Counted from the stretch's first letter, positions 49,591 through 61,808 are shown. The stretch: 64,000 nucleotides of DNA from Pantoea cypripedii (GCF_011395035.1 NZ_CP024768.1:1809732-1873731); one strand, 5' to 3'. The notes: generated by a model from the letters alone, not told the origin. Made by a program: numbers and translations.

Positions 49591-51111
49591 ATGAACACTG
49601 ATTCTGACTTTCTGTCGTTTCATGGTATCAGCAAGACGTTCCCCGGTGTGAAAGCGCTTCAGGATATTTCCTTCAGTTGTCGTGCTGGTGAAGTGCACGC
49701 GCTGATGGGGGAAAACGGCGCAGGCAAATCTACGTTGCTGAAAATTCTCAGCGGCAGCTATCAGCCCACTGCGGGCGAGATCCACATTAAAGGCCAGCCG
49801 GTACGTTTTAATCACACCACCGAGGCGCTGGATGCCGGTGTGGCGATCATTTACCAGGAACTGCATCTGGTGCCGGAAATGAGCGTGGCGGAGAACATCT
49901 ACCTCGGCCAGATCCCGCATCGTCATGGTCTGGTCAACCGTAAGTTGCTGCGCTACGAGGCGGGTCTCCAGCTGAAAAATCTGGGGATGGATATCGACCC
50001 GGATATGCCGCTGAAATATCTGTCGCTCGGCCAGTGGCAGATGGTGGAAATTGCCAAAGCGCTGGCGCGTAACGCCCGCATTATCGCGTTTGATGAACCA
50101 ACCAGCTCGCTGTCGGCGCGTGAAATCGAACACCTGTTCCGTGTGATCCGTCAGCTGCGCGAGCAGGGTCGGGTCGTGCTGTATGTTTCACATCGCATGG
50201 AAGAAATTTTTGCGCTGAGCGATGCCATCACCGTATTTAAAGATGGCCGCTACGTGCGCACCTTCACGGATATGAAAAACACCCACCATGAAGACCTGGT
50301 ACAGGCGATGGTGGGACGCAATCTGGGGGATATCTATGGTTACGCGCCGCGTGATTTGGGCCCCGTGCGTTTGCAGCTGGACCAGGTGGAGGCGAAGGGT
50401 GTGCGTATGCCCATTTCGCTAGAAGTACGGGCTGGCGAAATTGTCGGGCTATTCGGCCTTGTCGGGGCCGGTCGCAGTGAATTGATGAAGGGGCTATTCG
50501 GTGCCACCCGCCTGCGCGGCGGCAGTGTGTCGCTGGATGGTAAAAAACTCAATATTCGCCAGCCGCTCGATGCGATCCGCGCGGGCATTATGTTGTGTCC
50601 GGAAGATCGTAAGTCGGAGGGCATCATTCCGGTGCATTCGGTCCGCGACAACATCAACATCAGCGCGCGTCGGCACAATCTCACGGCCGGTTGCCTGATT
50701 AAGCCCGGCTGGGAGGCGAAAAATGCCGACAGCCATATTCGTTCGCTCAACATTAAAACCCCGCATGCTCAGCAGCTGATCATGAACCTGTCTGGCGGTA
50801 ACCAGCAGAAAGCGATTCTTGGCCGCTGGTTGTCGGAGGAGATGAACGTGATTCTGCTGGATGAGCCTACCCGCGGCATTGATGTCGGCGCGAAACACGA
50901 GATTTATAACCTGATTTATCAACTGGCAAACAAAGGTATTGCCGTGTTGTTTGCCTCCAGCGATCTGCCCGAAGTGATGGGCCTGGCCGACCGCATCGTG
51001 GTGATGCGTGAAGGCGAAATTGCCGGTGAACTGCCACACGACCGTGCCACGGAGCAGCTGACGCTGGGCCTGGCGATGCCGAAAACGACTCAAGCGGCCG
51101 CCGTGGCCTGA
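49591..51111 (+). CDS. araG: L-arabinose ABC transporter, ATPase AraG
   Basis: Double-ATPase CUT2 subunit, 506 residues from ATG 49591 ([19 protein letters not shown]). Walker [10 protein letters not shown], signature LSLGQWQ, Walker [10 protein letters not shown] in the first domain; [18 protein letters not shown] and [11 protein letters not shown] in the second. 17 bases before araH. Confidence 0.95.
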   Translation: MNTDSDFLSFHGISKTFPGVKALQDISFSCRAGEVHALMGENGAGKSTLLKILSGSYQPTAGEIHIKGQPVRFNHTTEALDAGVAIIYQELHLVPEMSVAENIYLGQIPHRHGLVNRKLLRYEAGLQLKNLGMDIDPDMPLKYLSLGQWQMVEIAKALARNARIIAFDEPTSSLSAREIEHLFRVIRQLREQGRVVLYVSHRMEEIFALSDAITVFKDGRYVRTFTDMKNTHHEDLVQAMVGRNLGDIYGYAPRDLGPVRLQLDQVEAKGVRMPISLEVRAGEIVGLFGLVGAGRSELMKGLFGATRLRGGSVSLDGKKLNIRQPLDAIRAGIMLCPEDRKSEGIIPVHSVRDNINISARRHNLTAGCLIKPGWEAKNADSHIRSLNIKTPHAQQLIMNLSGGNQQKAILGRWLSEEMNVILLDEPTRGIDVGAKHEIYNLIYQLANKGIAVLFASSDLPEVMGLADRIVVMREGEIAGELPHDRATEQLTLGLAMPKTTQAAAVA

Positions 51112-51128
51112 TGTAAAGGAGAGCAATT

Positions 51129-52115
51129 ATGGCTTCATCTACCACTTCTAATACGCCACCGGCGCAGCGCAGCGGCCTGCAACTGGGACGTATCTGGGAT
51201 AACTTCGGCATGCTGGTGGTGTTCGCACTGCTGTTTATTGCCTGTACCATTTTTGTCCCCAACTTTGGTTCCTTTATCAATATGAAAGGGCTGGGGTTGG
51301 CGATGTCGATGTCGGGCATGGTGGCGTGTGGCATGCTGTTCTGTCTCGCCTCCGGGGATTTTGACCTGTCGGTTGCCTCAGTGATCGCCTGTGCGGGCGT
51401 GGTCACTGCCGTGGTGATCAACATGACTGAAAGCCTGTGGATCGGGGTGGCGGCGGGGTTACTGCTGGGTATGGCCACCGGGTTTGTTAACGGATTCGTG
51501 ATTGCCCGGCTGAAGATCAATGCCCTGATCACCACGCTGGCAACGATGCAGATTGTGCGTGGTCTGGCGTATATCTTCTCCGACGGTAAAGCGGTGGGTA
51601 TCGAAGATGAACGTTTCTTCGCTCTCGGCTATGCCAACTGGTTCGGCTTACCGGCCCCGATCTGGCTGACTATCGCCACCATGATCGTGTTTGGTTTTTT
51701 GTTGAATAAAACCACCTTTGGCCGTAACACGCTGGCGATTGGGGGCAACGAGGAAGCGGCGCGTCTGGCCGGTGTACCGGTGGTGCGTACCCGTATCATC
51801 ATTTTTATCCTTTCCGGGTTAGTCTCGGCGGCGGCGGGCATCATTCTGGCGTCGCGTATGACCAGCGGCCAGCCGATGACCTCGCTGGGCTACGAGCTGA
51901 TTGTGATTTCTGCCTGTGTGCTGGGCGGGGTATCACTGAAGGGCGGTATCGGCAAAATATCGTATGTGGTGGCCGGGGTATTAATCCTGGGAACGGTTGA
52001 GAATGCGATGAATCTCCTGAATATATCGCCTTTCTCACAGTATGTGGTGCGCGGTTTGATACTGTTAGCGGCGGTGATTTTTGACCGTTACAAACAGAAA
52101 AATAAAGCCGCCTGA
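51129..52115 (+). CDS. araH: L-arabinose ABC transporter, permease AraH
   Basis: Inner-membrane permease, 328 residues as in E. coli, about ten helices. CUT2 hallmark CLASGDFDLSVASVIACAG and GYELIVISACVLGGVSLKGG. AAGGAGAGC precedes the ATG. Confidence 0.95.
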   Translation: MASSTTSNTPPAQRSGLQLGRIWDNFGMLVVFALLFIACTIFVPNFGSFINMKGLGLAMSMSGMVACGMLFCLASGDFDLSVASVIACAGVVTAVVINMTESLWIGVAAGLLLGMATGFVNGFVIARLKINALITTLATMQIVRGLAYIFSDGKAVGIEDERFFALGYANWFGLPAPIWLTIATMIVFGFLLNKTTFGRNTLAIGGNEEAARLAGVPVVRTRIIIFILSGLVSAAAGIILASRMTSGQPMTSLGYELIVISACVLGGVSLKGGIGKISYVVAGVLILGTVENAMNLLNISPFSQYVVRGLILLAAVIFDRYKQKNKAA

Positions 52116-52128
52116 ATCGGTGACAACA

Positions 52129-52155
52129 ACGGAACGGCGACAGCCGTTCCGTTTC
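52129..52155 (+). terminator. araFGH terminator
   Basis: ACGGAACGGC (52129-52138), loop GACA, GCCGTTCCGT (52143-52152), then TTTCGG. Imperfect T-run; some read-through into araC is likely. Confidence 0.75.
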
Positions 52156-52186
52156 GGTTATCAATCACGCGAAAAGTGAGGGCATT

Positions 52187-53104
52187 ATGTACCACCGCGA
52201 ACCCCCCGTGGCACAACAAAACCCGTTATTGCCGGGTTATCCCTTTAATGCCTGGCTGGTGGCCGGGCTGACGCCGATTACCGCCGATGGCCCGCTCGAT
52301 TTCTTTATCGACCGTCCGCTCGGTATGAAAGGCTATATCCTCAATCTGACCATTAAAGGTGAAGGTCGGGTGTTTGATGGTGAACAGGCATTCGATTGCC
52401 TGCCTGGCGATATGCTGCTGTTTCAGCCGAAAACCCCGCACTACTATGGTCGCGCAGCGGATAGTCCGTGCTGGTTCCATCGCTGGGTTTATTTCCGCCC
52501 GCGTGCTTACTGGACCGACTGGCTGCAATGGCAGGATGAATCCCAGGGGGTGGGGCGTCTGCGTCTGCCGGAAGCCCAGCGTGCGGAATTTGATCGCCTG
52601 TTTGCCAGCATTGAACAGACACATAATTCCGGACGACGTTTTGCCGAAGAACTGGCGATGAACCTGCTGGAGCGCTTGCTGTTGCGCGCGGTGGAAGAAG
52701 ATCCGCGCAGTCATCAGCAAATCCGCGATCCGCGGGTGATTGAAGCCTGCCAGTACGTCACTAATCATCTGGCGAGTGAGGTGAAAATTGAGGAAGTGGC
52801 GCGCCATGTCTGCCTGTCGCCCTCACGCCTGGCGCATTTGTTCCGCGAGCAGATGGGCATCAATCTGCTGCGCTGGCGTGAAGATCAGCGGGTGATCCGC
52901 GCCAAACTGTTGTTGCAGACCACCCAGGAGCCGATCGCCTCGGTAGGCCGCGAGGTGGGCTATGATGACCAGCTGTATTTTTCGCGCGTGTTCCGTAAAC
53001 GCGTTGGCGTCAGCCCCAGTGATTTCCGGCGTCGCAGCCAGGATGCACAGGATGCGCTGGTGGCCCAGGAAAGCTGGCAACCTGCAAGGAGTGCGATCTC
53101 CTGA
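52187..53104 (+). CDS. araC: Arabinose regulator AraC
   Basis: Dual activator/repressor of arabinose genes, 305 residues (E. coli 292). N-terminal arabinose-binding cupin is recognisable ([52 protein letters not shown]). C-terminal AraC/XylS double helix-turn-helix: [18 protein letters not shown] and [18 protein letters not shown]. Downstream of araFGH instead of divergent from araB as in E. coli. Confidence 0.95.
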   Translation: MYHREPPVAQQNPLLPGYPFNAWLVAGLTPITADGPLDFFIDRPLGMKGYILNLTIKGEGRVFDGEQAFDCLPGDMLLFQPKTPHYYGRAADSPCWFHRWVYFRPRAYWTDWLQWQDESQGVGRLRLPEAQRAEFDRLFASIEQTHNSGRRFAEELAMNLLERLLLRAVEEDPRSHQQIRDPRVIEACQYVTNHLASEVKIEEVARHVCLSPSRLAHLFREQMGINLLRWREDQRVIRAKLLLQTTQEPIASVGREVGYDDQLYFSRVFRKRVGVSPSDFRRRSQDAQDALVAQESWQPARSAIS

Positions 53105-53132
53105 GCTTTCAGGTGATTCCTTCTTGTCCTCA

Positions 53133-53159
53133 CTGACTGATTCGTCTTAAATCAGTCAG
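53133..53159. other. araC-ydgJ intergenic hairpin
   Basis: CTGACTGATT (53133-53142), 7-base loop, AATCAGTCAG (53150-53159); perfect 10-base stem without T-run. Terminator-like or an operator for ydgJ. Confidence 0.5.
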
Positions 53160-53181
53160 GTAACGAACAAGAGGAATGATA

Positions 53182-54222
53182 ATGAGCGATAAACTTCGTG
53201 TCGGCCTGATAGGCTACGGATTTGCCAGCAAAACTTTCCATGCACCGTTGATCGCCGGAACGCCAGATGTCGAACTGGCGGCGATCTCCAGTAGCGACGC
53301 GACAAAAGTGCACGCTGACTGGCCTTCGGTGCAGGTGGTTGCCGATCCCCAGACGCTGCTGGACGATCCGACTCTGCACCTGATTGTAATTCCTACCCCG
53401 AATGATACCCATTTCCCGTTAGCCAAAGCGGCGCTGAATGCCGGAAAACATGTGGTGGTGGATAAACCTTTTACCGTCACTTTGTCACAGGCGCGTGAGC
53501 TGGATGCGCTGGCAAAAGCGAAAGGTCTGCTGCTGTCAGTGTTCCATAACCGCCGCTGGGACAGCGACTTCCTGACGCTGAAATCGCTGCTGGCTGATGG
53601 CACCCTCGGTGAGGTGCGTTATCTGGAGTCGCATTTTGACCGCTTCCGTCCGGAAGTCCGTCAGCGCTGGCGTGAGATGAAAGGGCCGGGCAGTGGGATC
53701 TGGTTCGATCTGGGACCGCATGTGCTCGATCAGGCGTTGCAGTTGTTCGGTGCGCCTGTTGCCATCAACGTCGATATGGCTGAACTGCGTAGCGGTGCGC
53801 AAACCACCGATTATTTCCATGCCACGCTGACTTATCCGCAACGCCGTGTGGTGCTGCACGCCAGCATGCTGGCGGCGGCGGAGTCGGCGCGTTTTATTGT
53901 GCACGGTACGCGCGGCAGCTATGTGAAATTTGGCCTCGATCCCCAGGAAGATCGTCTGAAGGCGGGCGAACGTCCACCGAAGGAGGAGTGGGGTTATGAT
54001 ATGCGTGATGGTGTGCTGACGCTGGCCGATGGCGATGTGATGGTGGAAAAAGCCTTGCTGACGCTGCCAGGCAACTATCCGGCTTATTATGCGGCAGTGC
54101 GTGATGCTATCGCCGGTACCGGTGCCAATCCGGTCACCGCGGAAGAAGCGATTCAGGTGATGGAGCTGATTGAGCTGGGCCTGCAATCGGCAGAGAAACG
54201 CCAGACGATGTCACTGAAATAA
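53182..54222 (+). CDS. ydgJ: Gfo/Idh/MocA-family oxidoreductase YdgJ
   Basis: NAD(P)-dependent sugar-type dehydrogenase of unknown substrate. 346 residues from ATG 53182, the E. coli length; GAGGA at 53171-53175 is six bases upstream, while the ATG at 53176 is too close. N-terminal Rossmann motif GLIGYGFASKTFHAPLI, EKP-like VDKPFTVT, and C-terminal GFO domain with WFDLGPHVLDQAL. Confidence 0.94.
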   Translation: MSDKLRVGLIGYGFASKTFHAPLIAGTPDVELAAISSSDATKVHADWPSVQVVADPQTLLDDPTLHLIVIPTPNDTHFPLAKAALNAGKHVVVDKPFTVTLSQARELDALAKAKGLLLSVFHNRRWDSDFLTLKSLLADGTLGEVRYLESHFDRFRPEVRQRWREMKGPGSGIWFDLGPHVLDQALQLFGAPVAINVDMAELRSGAQTTDYFHATLTYPQRRVVLHASMLAAAESARFIVHGTRGSYVKFGLDPQEDRLKAGERPPKEEWGYDMRDGVLTLADGDVMVEKALLTLPGNYPAYYAAVRDAIAGTGANPVTAEEAIQVMELIELGLQSAEKRQTMSLK

Positions 54223-54231
54223 CTGCCCCAC

Positions 54232-54257
54232 GCCCTCTTCCGCATGCGGAAGAGGGC
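54232..54257. terminator. 26-base perfect palindrome between ydgJ and chitinase
   Basis: GCCCTCTTCCGCA followed directly by its reverse complement (13+13). Lies between convergent genes, with no T-run; probably a bidirectional 3' structure. Confidence 0.55.
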
Positions 54258-54273
54258 AGTAATGAAGCACCGA

Positions 54274-55917
<1,644 letters not shown>

Positions 55918-56187
55918 TTAAATCATCTCTTCAAAGTCGTAACAAGGTCGTGATGTACGCGGTTAAACCGAGGAGACGAATCAAAGCATTCTGGAATTAT
56001 TTGAATGTTGTTCAATATCAAATTCATTTTTGAGGCGGATGGATTCTTGATTTAAAAAAGAACTATCCTTAATGATACTGAGGGTAGGGTATGAAACCCC
56101 AAAAAGTGGGATGGTTCACGGCCTTGACGGTCAGCCTGCCGTAGGCCGTTTTTTGGCAGTCAGACCGTCAAGGCAACAAGGGTGTCG
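55918..56187. other. Region upstream of the chitinase, downstream of add
   Basis: 270 bases. The half next to the chitinase gene is AT-rich and should carry its promoter. The half next to add holds the long nested inverted repeat at 56121-56174. Confidence 0.6.
56121..56174 (-). terminator. Nested inverted repeat after add
   Basis: GCCTTGACGGTC (56121-56132) pairs perfectly with GACCGTCAAGGC (56163-56174); an inner CTGCC/GGCAG pair extends it. Lies 13 bases after the add stop codon. A six-T run is inside the loop, not after the stem, so it is an atypical terminator. Confidence 0.55.
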
Positions 56188-57186
56188 TTATCCTGCCACG
56201 CGCGCCCGTAACGCCGTTTTTTCTGCCTCGGTTAAAAACGCAATAGTCACGCCATTCTCCTGCGCCTGACGCATTTCCGCTACGCTCAGTCCGGCCTGTG
56301 GTGCCGCTACCTGATATTCATGTGCCAGCTCAATCCCCTGAACTGCCGGATCATCGGTGTTGATGGTGGCGAGAATGCCGTGATTAAGGAAGGCTTTCAG
56401 CGGATGGCTGGTGAAGGAAGCCACGGTGCTGGTCTGGATGTTGGATGTCAGGCAGGACTCGATGCCGATCTGCTGCTCAGCAAGAAAATCCATCAGCGCG
56501 CGATCTTCAATCGCCTTCACGCCATGACCGATACGCTCAGCACCCAGTTCACGAATCGCCTGCCAGATACTTTCCGGACCTGCCGCCTCACCGGCGTGCA
56601 CGGTAATACGGAAACCTGCATCGCGGGCGCGGTTAAAGTGGCTGAGGAATTCACTGCCCGGGAAGCCCAGCTCATCACCCGCCAGGTCAACCGCGGTGAT
56701 GCCATCACGATGCGCCAGTAAACCCTCCAGCTCACGCAGACAGGCTTCTTCGCCAAAGGTACGGCTCATGATGCCAATCAGGCGTACATCCACACCGTAT
56801 TGCCGCACACCGGCACGCACACCATCAATCACCGCTTCTACCACACCGGCAATCGGCAGCTGATGCGTCATCGCCATATAGCCGGGTGAAAAGCGCAGTT
56901 CAGCGTAATGAATACCGGCACGGGCCGCGTCCTCGACGTTTTCCAGTGCGATACGGCGGCAGGCATCAAGATCGCCCAGCACCTTCACGCCCCAGTCCAG
57001 TTTTTGCAGAAAGCTCACCAGGTCCGGTTCGTTTTCCGTTACCTGCACATGCGGGCGCAGCGCATCAAGGCTGGTGGCAGGCAGGCTCAGATTAAACTGG
57101 CGACCTAAATCAAGGATGGTTTGCGCACGGATGTTGCCATCAAGGTGGCGGTGAATGTCGGTAAGAGGAATTTTGGAATCAAACAT
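56188..57186 (-). CDS. add: Adenosine deaminase
   Basis: Zn enzyme converting adenosine and deoxyadenosine to inosines. 332 residues (E. coli 333). Zinc ligands H12, H14 (DIHRHLDG), H197 (ITVHAGEA), D278 (INTDDPAV); catalytic E200 and H221 (RIGHGV). Same neighbourhood as E. coli (near ydgJ), but here the chitinase gene separates them. Confidence 0.97.
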   Translation of the reverse strand: MFDSKIPLTDIHRHLDGNIRAQTILDLGRQFNLSLPATSLDALRPHVQVTENEPDLVSFLQKLDWGVKVLGDLDACRRIALENVEDAARAGIHYAELRFSPGYMAMTHQLPIAGVVEAVIDGVRAGVRQYGVDVRLIGIMSRTFGEEACLRELEGLLAHRDGITAVDLAGDELGFPGSEFLSHFNRARDAGFRITVHAGEAAGPESIWQAIRELGAERIGHGVKAIEDRALMDFLAEQQIGIESCLTSNIQTSTVASFTSHPLKAFLNHGILATINTDDPAVQGIELAHEYQVAAPQAGLSVAEMRQAQENGVTIAFLTEAEKTALRARVAG

Positions 57187-57270
57187 GGCGCACTCGCTGA
57201 GTTATTGTGAAGTGCAGAGCATTATAAAAATTTATTGCGCAACAGCGCCAGCGATTTGCGCAAATGGGCG

Positions 57271-57299
57271 GCCGGATGCTGCATAAATCAGCATCCGGC
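57271..57299. repeat. REP-like hairpin between ydgA and add
   Basis: GCCGGATGCTG (57271-57281), loop CATAAAT, CAGCATCCGGC (57289-57299). The GCCGGATGC arm resembles enterobacterial REP units. Single unit seen. Confidence 0.65.
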
Positions 57300-57337
57300 G
57301 GGGATCGTAATCAGGTTATCTTCGCGCTGATGAATAT

Positions 57338-57367
57338 AAAAAAGGGTTCATGATAAACATGAACCCT
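57338..57367 (-). terminator. ydgA rho-independent terminator
   Basis: Minus strand AGGGTTCATG, 5-base loop, CATGAACCCT (57367-57343), followed by T5-6. Lies 35 bases after the ydgA stop. Confidence 0.9.
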
Positions 57368-57401
57368 GATGCTTTTCTTAGGCTAATTAACCTGAAGTGA
57401 A

Positions 57402-58901
57402 TTACTCCGGCATCCCTTCGCTGGTCTGGCTACCCAGCATATAACGTGACAGGAATTGCTCCAGCGTCAGTTTGTCGCCGTTCATGGTGACCTGGCCATT
57501 AGCGTATTGCAGGCTGGTGGTGATGTTATCATCCTGCTGCTGCGTCAGACGGAACATCTGGCCCATCGCTGCCAGTCCTTTTACCTGCTGATCTGCCAGT
57601 TTCTGCGCATCATCGCCCTGATATCCTTCTGCCAGGCCGACATGGCGCATCACTTCCGTTGCCATCGGCATATTAATGACCAGCTTGCCATCGAGGGTTT
57701 TCAGCACACGATCAACCGCAGCGCTCAGTGTCTGCACATCGCCGGTGACGCTGGCTGGATCGTTAAAACCGACATTCAGATTAAAGGTGCTTTCGCCTTT
57801 GTCGTTCTTCCAGCTCAGCGGTGCGATGCTGAGGGTCGGTGAACCTTTCAGCAGCGTGGGCAGGTTGTTCATCAGGATAGTATGTACGCCTTCCTGATAA
57901 CGGATCGGATCATCAATCAGACCCGGCTGGCTCAGCAAATCCTGAATTTGCGCATTATAAGTATCAGAGAAGGCTTTCACTGCCTGGGCATCAAACTGCG
58001 CCAGCTTCATGGTGATTTTAGCCTGGCCAAAAGGCTGTTTTTGCAGGCTGATATTCCCGACCTGATAATCAATCTGACCGCCAATTTTGCCATCTTTATT
58101 GTCGAACGATGACGTGCCGTTCATTTTCTCCAGCGTCAGACCTTCCTGACCATTCACACTGGCTGTCAGCTTATCCAGCGCAATGCTTTGATCGCCCACG
58201 CGCACCCCTTCCGGGCTAAGGTGGGTGTCACCATTCACCTTCAGGCCATTAAGGGTAAACAGCACCGGCTGGTTGACTTCGTTCTTGCTGGCGAAAGCAA
58301 TGCTGGAAAAATCACCCTGCAGGCCAATATTGTCGCCTTTCTCATCTGCGCTAATATTCAGCGTGCCGCCGTTGGTCGCCAGACGCACGCCATTCTGCGC
58401 ATCCTGATAATCAGCCGGTAACAGCGCCAGGGCAGTGTCAGTGGCACCGCTGTAGCCAACGCGGGTATCGGCACTGACCAGCGATTTGCCGTTAGTCAGC
58501 TCGAACAGTTTTTTCACCGCATCGGTGTTTTCCAGCTCGCTATGTACCGATGCCATGCTCGGGATGAACACGCCACGCTTCAGCTGTGAAAAAGGGAAGG
58601 GGCCGTGATCGATAACCGTATTCAACACAATGCTTTGACCCGGCTTCAGCAGCGGGTTGTCCTCAGTTTGCGAACTGGCCTGCAACACCAGTCGGGCTTT
58701 GCTGCTGAACAGGCCGCGCTGGTAATCCTGATAGCTGAGCGTCAGGCGGCTGTTCGGCGCGTAAGCGTTGAGTCGCGCATTGGCGTTTTGCACCATCTGA
58801 TCGATATGGCTTTCCAGTTGCTTGCCGGTGAACCAGGCGGCACCGGTCCAGATTACCCCGAGAGCCACAATCACACCTACGGCAACCTTGGTCTTTTTCA
58901 T
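57402..58901 (-). CDS. ydgA: DUF945 family protein YdgA
   Basis: 499 residues (E. coli YdgA about 502). One N-terminal signal-anchor helix (residues 5-25), then a long periplasmic domain of repeated beta segments, ending with VTMNGDKLTLEQFLSRYM. Family linked to envelope and motility in enterobacteria, but biochemical role unknown. Between manA and add as in E. coli. Confidence 0.92.
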   Translation of the reverse strand: MKKTKVAVGVIVALGVIWTGAAWFTGKQLESHIDQMVQNANARLNAYAPNSRLTLSYQDYQRGLFSSKARLVLQASSQTEDNPLLKPGQSIVLNTVIDHGPFPFSQLKRGVFIPSMASVHSELENTDAVKKLFELTNGKSLVSADTRVGYSGATDTALALLPADYQDAQNGVRLATNGGTLNISADEKGDNIGLQGDFSSIAFASKNEVNQPVLFTLNGLKVNGDTHLSPEGVRVGDQSIALDKLTASVNGQEGLTLEKMNGTSSFDNKDGKIGGQIDYQVGNISLQKQPFGQAKITMKLAQFDAQAVKAFSDTYNAQIQDLLSQPGLIDDPIRYQEGVHTILMNNLPTLLKGSPTLSIAPLSWKNDKGESTFNLNVGFNDPASVTGDVQTLSAAVDRVLKTLDGKLVINMPMATEVMRHVGLAEGYQGDDAQKLADQQVKGLAAMGQMFRLTQQQDDNITTSLQYANGQVTMNGDKLTLEQFLSRYMLGSQTSEGMPE

Positions 58902-58962
58902 CGCTGAGTCGTCCTTATCCTTGCGTCCGCATACGCTGCTGGCCTGTGCGCGACGGGTGAAG

Positions 58963-58984
58963 AAAAACGCCCGCAGGCGTTTTT
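58963..58984 (-). terminator. manA rho-independent terminator
   Basis: AAAAACGCC (58963-58971), loop CGCA, GGCGTTTTT (58976-58984); on the minus strand the stem ends in five T. About 50 bases after manA. Confidence 0.88.
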
Positions 58985-59034
58985 AATTAATAGTTTGAAA
59001 ATGATAGCAGCTAACGATGCGGGCGTCAGCCGCT

Positions 59035-60210
59035 TCAGTGGAGGGCGTTGAACACGCGTGCCAGACGACCAGTGCCTGCGGCGGTGACCGGTGACTCAGA
59101 AGCCGCGATAAAACAGGATTCACCCGGCTGCAATACCAGCTGCTCGCCAGCTTTCTCAATCATTGCCTGGCCTTCAATGCAAAACAGCAACGCGGCGCTT
59201 TGCTGGGCCAGCGTTTGTGGCTGAGCATGCAGGGTATGAATGGCGAAAGCAAAATCCTCGACCGGGATCGGGAAATTCAGCGTGTCTCCCTGCTGTTGCG
59301 GCTGGGTCAGCAGCGTAGCGGCCGGTTTGGCGTGGAATTTCAGGTTGGCCAGCAACTCCGGGATGTCGATAAATTTTGGTGTCAGACCGGCGCGCAGCAC
59401 GTTATCCGAGTTCGCCATCACTTCCAGCGCCACACCTTTCAGGTAAGCGTGCGGGGTTTCGGCAAACAGGAACATCGCTTCGCCCGGTTGCAGGGTAATG
59501 ACATTCAGCAGCAGTGGGGAGAACAGGCCGCTGTCGTCGGGATAATCGGCAGCGATCGCTTTGATGGTCTGCCAGGGTTCACCCTCACGGGCGTTAAGCG
59601 CAGATTTCAGTACTCCGATGGCCAGCGACTTCGCATCACCGGTCAGTGACAGCAGGGTGGCGAACAGTTTTGCCAGATTGTCTTCATCAGCATGTTCGAG
59701 AAAATGGGCAATCTGCGGATGGGCACCGGCGACCGGCTCCAGCAGCGAAACGATTTCATGCAGTTCGCGGAAACCGTTCATTGCCTGGAAGGGGGTCAGC
59801 GCGTAAACCAGCTCGGGTTTGTGGTTGGCATCTTTGTAATTACGCTCGGCGGCGCTCAGTGGAATCCCGGCAGCGTTTTCCCGGGCGAAACCCACTTCAG
59901 CCGCGCTTTTGCTGGGATGGACCTGAATGGATAGCGGCTGGTCGGCGCACAGCACTTTAAACAGAAACGGCAGTTCGCCGAAACGATCCGCCACGGCAGC
60001 ACCCAGCATGGCGGTTTTATCCGCATCAATCACGTCACGTAGTGAACGGCTCTCGCCATTGATCTCCACCGTGGACGGGCTTTTCGGGTGAGCGCCCATC
60101 CACAGTTCCGCCATCGGTAACCCCTGCGGGTTGGCGATGCCGTAGAGTTCAGTCAGTGCGGTTTTGCTGCCCCATGCGTAGTTTTGCAACGAATTGTTCA
60201 ATTTTTGCAT
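59035..60210 (-). CDS. manA: Mannose-6-phosphate isomerase
   Basis: Zn-dependent cupin enzyme interconverting mannose-6-P and fructose-6-P. 391 residues from the second of two adjacent ATGs, which gives better spacing to GGGGA and the E. coli length. Zinc ligands Q96, H98 (SIQVHPS), E133 (HKPELVYAL) and H254 (ETPHAYL). Confidence 0.96.
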   Translation of the reverse strand: MQKLNNSLQNYAWGSKTALTELYGIANPQGLPMAELWMGAHPKSPSTVEINGESRSLRDVIDADKTAMLGAAVADRFGELPFLFKVLCADQPLSIQVHPSKSAAEVGFARENAAGIPLSAAERNYKDANHKPELVYALTPFQAMNGFRELHEIVSLLEPVAGAHPQIAHFLEHADEDNLAKLFATLLSLTGDAKSLAIGVLKSALNAREGEPWQTIKAIAADYPDDSGLFSPLLLNVITLQPGEAMFLFAETPHAYLKGVALEVMANSDNVLRAGLTPKFIDIPELLANLKFHAKPAATLLTQPQQQGDTLNFPIPVEDFAFAIHTLHAQPQTLAQQSAALLFCIEGQAMIEKAGEQLVLQPGESCFIAASESPVTAAGTGRLARVFNALH

Positions 60211-60410
60211 CATTTGTCCCCAGTAACGATAGGCTTATAAGCATTTTAAGGCATAAAGTGCCATTGAAAATACATCAACCAGTGCAATAAATGCGAATGA
60301 CTCTCATAATGTAAAATTCTGAAAAGTGACAATCTTGCCCGCTCAGTTGACCTTGCAGCAAGAGGATGCTGGGCGTAAACCTCAAAAATATGAGTTAAGG
60401 AGACGCAGTC

Positions 60411-61808
60411 ATGGCAGCCCATCGCATTGAAAAAGACTCAATGGGTCCGATCGAAGTTCCGGCAGATAAGTTATGGGGGGCGCAGACACAACGCTCGCTG
60501 GAGCATTTCCGTATCTCGACCGAGAAAATGCCGGTCGCTCTGGTCCATGCACTGGCGCTGACCAAGCGTGCCGCCGCTCAGGTTAACCGTGATCTGGGTC
60601 TGTTACCGGCAGAACGTGCCGATGCGATTATGAAGGCTGCTGACGAAGTGCTGGCCGATAAGCACAGCGAAGAGTTTCCGCTGGCGATCTGGCAGACTGG
60701 CTCCGGCACGCAGACCAACATGAATATGAATGAAGTGCTGGCCAACCGTGCCAGTGAAATTCTGGGCGGCGAGCGTGGTATGTCGCGTCTGGTGCATCCG
60801 AACGACGATGTCAATAAAAGCCAGAGTTCCAATGATGTCTTCCCCACGGCCATGCATGTGGCTGCGGTTATCGCGGTGCAGGAACAGCTGATTCCGCAAT
60901 TACAGATACTGAAAAAAACGCTAAATGACAAAGCGGTTGCGTTTAAAGACATCGTTAAAATTGGTCGTACTCATCTGCAGGATGCCACCCCGTTAACACT
61001 GGGTCAGGAGATTTCTGGCTGGGTGGCGATGCTGGAACATAACCTCAAACATATCGAACACAGTATTCCGCACCTGACGGAGCTGGCGCTGGGCGGCACA
61101 GCGGTGGGTACTGGCCTCAATACCCATCCGGAATATGCGGTGCGTGTGGCGAAGGCTCTGGCCGAACTCACCAAACAGCCGTTTGTGACGGCCCCGAACA
61201 AATTTGAAGCGCTGGCGACCTGTGATGCGCTGGTACATGCGCACGGTGCACTGAAAGGCCTGGCGGCCTCGCTGATGAAGATCGCCAACGATGTGCGCTG
61301 GCTCTCCTCTGGCCCGCGTTGTGGCATTGGTGAGCTTTCGATTCCGGAAAATGAGCCGGGCAGCTCCATCATGCCGGGTAAAGTCAACCCGACACAGTGC
61401 GAAGCGGTGACCATGCTGAGCTGTCAGGTTATCGGTAATGATGTGGCGGTGAATGTGGGCGGCGCATCAGGTAACTTTGAGCTGAACGTGTACCGTCCGA
61501 TGATCATCCACAACTTCCTGCAATCCATTCGCCTGCTGGCTGACGGTATGGACAGCTTTAATCATCACTGTGCAGTGGGCATTGAACCGAACCGCGATCG
61601 TATCGAGCAACTGCTGAACGAATCACTGATGCTGGTCACCGCGCTTAATACCCATATCGGTTATGACAAAGCGGCGGAAATCGCCAAAAAGGCCCATAAA
61701 GAAGGGCTGACGTTGAAGGGTTCGGCGCTGAAACTGGGCTATCTGACCGAAGAACAGTTCGATGCCTGGGTACGCCCGGAAGATATGGTCGGCAGCCTGA
61801 AACAGTAA
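60411..61808 (+). CDS. fumC: Fumarate hydratase class II
   Basis: Iron-independent fumarase, 465 residues (E. coli 467), interconverts fumarate and malate. Catalytic H188 ([10 protein letters not shown]) and S318 in the signature [21 protein letters not shown] ribosome site. In E. coli fumA lies between manA and fumC; here fumC is directly divergent from manA, so fumA is absent at this place. Confidence 0.97.
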   Translation: MAAHRIEKDSMGPIEVPADKLWGAQTQRSLEHFRISTEKMPVALVHALALTKRAAAQVNRDLGLLPAERADAIMKAADEVLADKHSEEFPLAIWQTGSGTQTNMNMNEVLANRASEILGGERGMSRLVHPNDDVNKSQSSNDVFPTAMHVAAVIAVQEQLIPQLQILKKTLNDKAVAFKDIVKIGRTHLQDATPLTLGQEISGWVAMLEHNLKHIEHSIPHLTELALGGTAVGTGLNTHPEYAVRVAKALAELTKQPFVTAPNKFEALATCDALVHAHGALKGLAASLMKIANDVRWLSSGPRCGIGELSIPENEPGSSIMPGKVNPTQCEAVTMLSCQVIGNDVAVNVGGASGNFELNVYRPMIIHNFLQSIRLLADGMDSFNHHCAVGIEPNRDRIEQLLNESLMLVTALNTHIGYDKAAEIAKKAHKEGLTLKGSALKLGYLTEEQFDAWVRPEDMVGSLKQ

